DNA of 64,000 bases from Streptomyces sp. MMG1533 (GTDB taxonomy: Bacteria > Actinomycetota > Actinomycetes > Streptomycetales > Streptomycetaceae), in NCBI RefSeq assembly GCF_001279775.1, contig NZ_LGDG01000210.1, forward strand, positions 1-64,000, written 5' to 3'. The position numbers were made by a program, and so were the translations under genes. The notes beneath the pieces were generated by a model that did not search any database, was not told the DNA's origin, and was given only the letters and a program-made list of their open reading frames with translations. Position 1 is the first letter of the stretch. Each line of letters starts with the position of its first letter. Of the stretch, positions 61,251-64,000 are shown piece by piece.

Positions 61251-62606
61251 ATGACTCAGCAGGGGGTGCGCTGGAGTGCGGATCAGGTGCTGGCACTGGC
61301 GCCTGACGCCTCATCACGCAAAGCGGGAAGCAAACTCGGCGCGGCCGGGCCGTGGTCCGAGGCGGGAAGTTCCGGCGAGGGGACGGTGTGGGGGCTGTGC
61401 AAGGGCAGTGGCAGCAAGCCGTATCAGACGGTCGTCGACATCGCGGACGCGTCCGGCCCGGCGTACAAGTGCAGTTGTCCGAGCCGCAAGTTCCCGTGCA
61501 AGCACGCGCTCGGGCTGCTGCTGCTCTGGGCGGGCGAGGACGGCGTGGTGCCGGCCGCGCAGCCGCCGGACTGGGCCGGGGAGTGGATAGAGGGGAGAAG
61601 GCGGCGCGCGACGGAGAAGCGGGCCGCGGGTGCGGCCGGTGCCTCGGCGGGCTCCGGTGATCCGGAGGCGGCGCGGCGCAGGGCGGAGCGCCGGGCCGAG
61701 CGGATCACCGCGGGTGCCACCGAGCTGGAGCAGCGGCTGGCGGACCTGCTGCGCGGCGGCCTCGCGGGCGCGGAGCAGACGGGGTACGGGCTGTGGGAGG
61801 AGACGGCGGCCCGCATGGTGGACGCCCAGGCCTCCGGACTGGCGGCGCGGGTGCGGGAGTTGGGGGCGATTCCGTCGTCCGGTCCCGGCTGGCCGGTGCG
61901 GCTGCTGGAGGAGTGTGCCCTGCTCCACCTCCTCGACCAGGGCTGGCTGCGCCGGGAGCGACTGCCCGACGGCCTGGCGGCGACGGTCCGTTCCCGCGTC
62001 GGTCTGTCCGCCTCGGCGGACGGCCCGCCGGTGCGGGACAACTGGCTGGTCCTCGCCCAGTACGACACGGCGGACGCGCGCCTGACGACCCGTCGGACAT
62101 GGCTGTACGGCGCCGAGTCGGCCCGTACGGCGCTGCTCCTCTCCTATGGCGCCGCGGGCCGCGCACCCGAACTCGCGCTCCCGGTGGGTCTTGCCCTGGA
62201 TGCGGAGGTGTCCTCCTATCCGGGGGCCGGGCAACTGCGTGCGGCCCTGGGCGAGCAGTTCGCCCCGCCCGCTCCCGCGGCGACCCGACCGCCGGGGGTG
62301 ACACCGGCCCGGGCGGCCGACCGTTACGGCGAGGCCCTCCGGGACGATCCCTGGCTGGACTCGGTCCCGGTGACGCTGGACCGGGTCGTCCCGACCCCGG
62401 ACGGCGACTCCTGGCAGCTGGCGGACGCCGACGGGGACGAGGCACTGCCGATCAGTCCCACGGCCCGCTCCCGTCCGGGCCTGTGGCGGCTCGTCGCCCT
62501 CTCCGGCGGGGCACCCGTCAAGGTCTTCGGCGAGTGCGGCCATCGTGGCTTCACCCCGCTGACGGCCTGGCCGGAGGGGCCGGGCGAGGCGGTGTCCCTG
62601 TGCTGA
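61251..62606 (+). CDS. SWIM zinc-finger protein
   Basis: A 451-residue protein with a SWIM zinc finger near residues 75-90: CSCPSRKFPCKH gives the CxCxnCxH ligands. SWIM motifs bind DNA or proteins. A basic helical region (RRRAERRAERI) follows, and the C-terminal 300 residues are of unknown fold with WLVLAQYDTADARLT. It is divergent from the MoxR operon and probably part of the same system. A TACCTT -10-like word lies seven bases upstream of ATG, so the message may be leaderless. Confidence 0.88.
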   Translation: MTQQGVRWSADQVLALAPDASSRKAGSKLGAAGPWSEAGSSGEGTVWGLCKGSGSKPYQTVVDIADASGPAYKCSCPSRKFPCKHALGLLLLWAGEDGVVPAAQPPDWAGEWIEGRRRRATEKRAAGAAGASAGSGDPEAARRRAERRAERITAGATELEQRLADLLRGGLAGAEQTGYGLWEETAARMVDAQASGLAARVRELGAIPSSGPGWPVRLLEECALLHLLDQGWLRRERLPDGLAATVRSRVGLSASADGPPVRDNWLVLAQYDTADARLTTRRTWLYGAESARTALLLSYGAAGRAPELALPVGLALDAEVSSYPGAGQLRAALGEQFAPPAPAATRPPGVTPARAADRYGEALRDDPWLDSVPVTLDRVVPTPDGDSWQLADADGDEALPISPTARSRPGLWRLVALSGGAPVKVFGECGHRGFTPLTAWPEGPGEAVSLC

Positions 62607-62784
62607 ACCGACGGCACCGCGACCGCCGTGCGGCACCGGCCGTCACCAGCAGAGCGCTCTGCCCACCGGCCTCGGCACCACCGCCCCCGACCGACGCAGG
62701 CCACCCACACCTGGCCTGCCCCACGGGACACACGCATCGGGTGAGCCTTCAACCACTTCCGGGCACCGCACGGAAAGGAACCGA

Positions 62785-64000
62785 ATGAACAGCACCTCCG
62801 CTCCTGCGGACGCGCCCGCGCCGGGCGCCTGGGAGGAACTCGTCACGGCCGCGCTGCTCGGCACGGAGCGGCGCACACCGCCTGGCTCGGCGCCGGGCCG
62901 GGAGGCGCCGGTGGCGCTGCTGGACGCGGCGGCCGTGGAGACCGTACGACGGCGGGCCGGCCTGCGGCCCGGGCGGGCGGCCCGGCGTCCGGAACCGGCG
63001 GCCCCGGACCCGCGCCCGCCCCTGCCCGCCGCGGCGGCGCGCAGGCTGGCGATGCTCCTGGCCGACCGTCCCGGCACCGGCGGCGGTGGCCGCAGAGGCA
63101 CGGCACCGGACCTGATGGAACTGCTGCCGCAGTGGCTGGCGGCGACGAATGACCGTGGTTTCGCCGCGCCTCCCGAGGTGCTGCCCGCCCTGCTGGACGC
63201 GGCCCGGGGACGTACGGACCTGCGGCCGGCCGCGCTGACCTTCGCGGGACCGCGTGCCGTGTGGCTGGCCCGGCTGAACCCGGACTGGCGGTTCGCCCTG
63301 CGTGCGACACCGGGCGGGGGCGCGGCACTGCCGCACTCCGAGGACACCGACAGGATCCAACAGCTCTGGCAGGAAGGGCTGTTCGCCGAGCGGGTCGCCC
63401 TGCTCGGCGCGATACGCGCCCGCGAGCCCGCCGCCGCACGCGAGTTGCTCACGACGACCTGGGCGACGGAGCGGGCCGAGGACCGGCTGATGTTCCTCGA
63501 CTCGCTGCGTACGGGGCTGGCCGCGGCGGACGAGCCGTTCCTGGAGCAGGCGCTGTCCGACCGGAGCCGCAACGTACGGGCCACGGCGGCGGAGTTGCTG
63601 TCGGCGCTGCCGGGTTCGGCACTCGCGGCGCGGATGGCGGTCCGGGCCGGGGCGTGCGTGGCCGTCGACCACACGGGGGACGCACCGACCCTGGCGGTCG
63701 AGGCGCCGCACGAGTGCGACGCGAGCATGGAGCGCGACGGAGTCGTGTCCAAGGCTCCGGCGGGCCGGGGTGAACGGTCCTGGTGGTTCGGTCAGTTGGT
63801 GGAGGCGGCGCCGCTCGCCACCTGGTCGGCGCGACTGGGCGGCCGTACCCCCCGGGAGATCGTGGCTCTGCCGGTTGCGGACGACTGGCAGGGCGAGCTG
63901 CACGCGGCGTGGTGCCGGGCGGCGGTGCGGCAGCGGGACGCAGGGTGGGCGCGGGCACTGCTCGGGGCGCCCGCGGCACCGGAGGCCGGCGGTCCGGGCG
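62785..64000 (+). CDS. DUF5691 protein (3' end beyond window)
   Basis: The first 405 residues of a protein that runs off the window. It starts after a GGAAAGGA ribosome site (62772). The beginning (WEELVTAALLGTERRTPP, then ALLDAAAVETVRRRAG) matches DUF5691. A helical region with repeats such as LSDRSRNVRATAAELLSALP looks like HEAT units. In Streptomyces it commonly follows the SWIM gene, as here, 178 bases downstream. Function is unknown; a scaffold for the MoxR-VWA complex is possible. Confidence 0.83.
   Translation, partial: MNSTSAPADAPAPGAWEELVTAALLGTERRTPPGSAPGREAPVALLDAAAVETVRRRAGLRPGRAARRPEPAAPDPRPPLPAAAARRLAMLLADRPGTGGGGRRGTAPDLMELLPQWLAATNDRGFAAPPEVLPALLDAARGRTDLRPAALTFAGPRAVWLARLNPDWRFALRATPGGGAALPHSEDTDRIQQLWQEGLFAERVALLGAIRAREPAAARELLTTTWATERAEDRLMFLDSLRTGLAAADEPFLEQALSDRSRNVRATAAELLSALPGSALAARMAVRAGACVAVDHTGDAPTLAVEAPHECDASMERDGVVSKAPAGRGERSWWFGQLVEAAPLATWSARLGGRTPREIVALPVADDWQGELHAAWCRAAVRQRDAGWARALLGAPAAPEAGGPG

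Overview
The window is a 64 kb piece of a Streptomyces (or very close actinomycete) chromosome. The evidence is very high GC with strong third-position GC bias, frequent GTG starts, 1-bp and 4-bp stop/start overlaps, long spurious antisense ORFs, and a gene order typical of the Streptomyces core: sucCD, an XRE/sigma-like gene, a DUF6350 membrane protein, purN-purH, then folD-DUF3017-mdh.

Layout. 1-1.7 kb: a 15-bp tandem repeat, a DMT-type membrane protein and decayed DNA with a DUF3050-like relic. 1.7-9.9 kb: a compact six-gene operon built around 4-aminobenzoate: fused aminodeoxychorismate synthase (PabAB), a benzoate-CoA-ligase-like enzyme, a second adenylate-forming ligase, an FAD monooxygenase, a PabC-like lyase and a membrane-anchored ABM protein. 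No carrier protein or condensing enzyme is visible and the product is unknown. 10.1-13.7 kb: three AhpD/carboxymuconolactone-decarboxylase-fold proteins around a MocR/PdxR regulator, followed by a PEP-mutase-family enzyme. 13.7-20.8 kb: a betB-betA-ABC transporter operon for choline oxidation and glycine betaine-type uptake. 21-27 kb: secreted and membrane proteins, including a two-gene unit sharing a GSHA motif and a MarR-GNAT regulator with a near-perfect operator. 27-32 kb: mdh, two HTH-membrane paralogues, DUF3017 and folD.

32.4-43.6 kb is an accessory region of cell-envelope signalling. Two tandem FHA-like/kinase pairs share closely related cytoplasmic parts but carry different outer domains: one resembles a lytic transglycosylase, the other a Cys-rich I36-type inhibitor. 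A third kinase nearby ends in a peptidoglycan-binding domain. The stretch also holds an RDD protein, an ArsR-like regulator, a beta-propeller membrane protein, a lone ALF-repeat gene and a DUF397 relic.

43.7-52 kb is core metabolism (purH, purN, sucD, sucC) with two membrane proteins and an XRE-HTH/sigma-like fusion. 52.4-55.8 kb encodes two secreted low-complexity proteins, one with a striking 11/22-residue repeat. 56-64 kb is a divergent MoxR AAA+ - DUF5682 - two tiny ORFs - VWA operon facing SWIM and DUF5691 genes; the DUF5691 gene runs off the window. No tRNA, rRNA, CRISPR array, transposase or integrase was seen.
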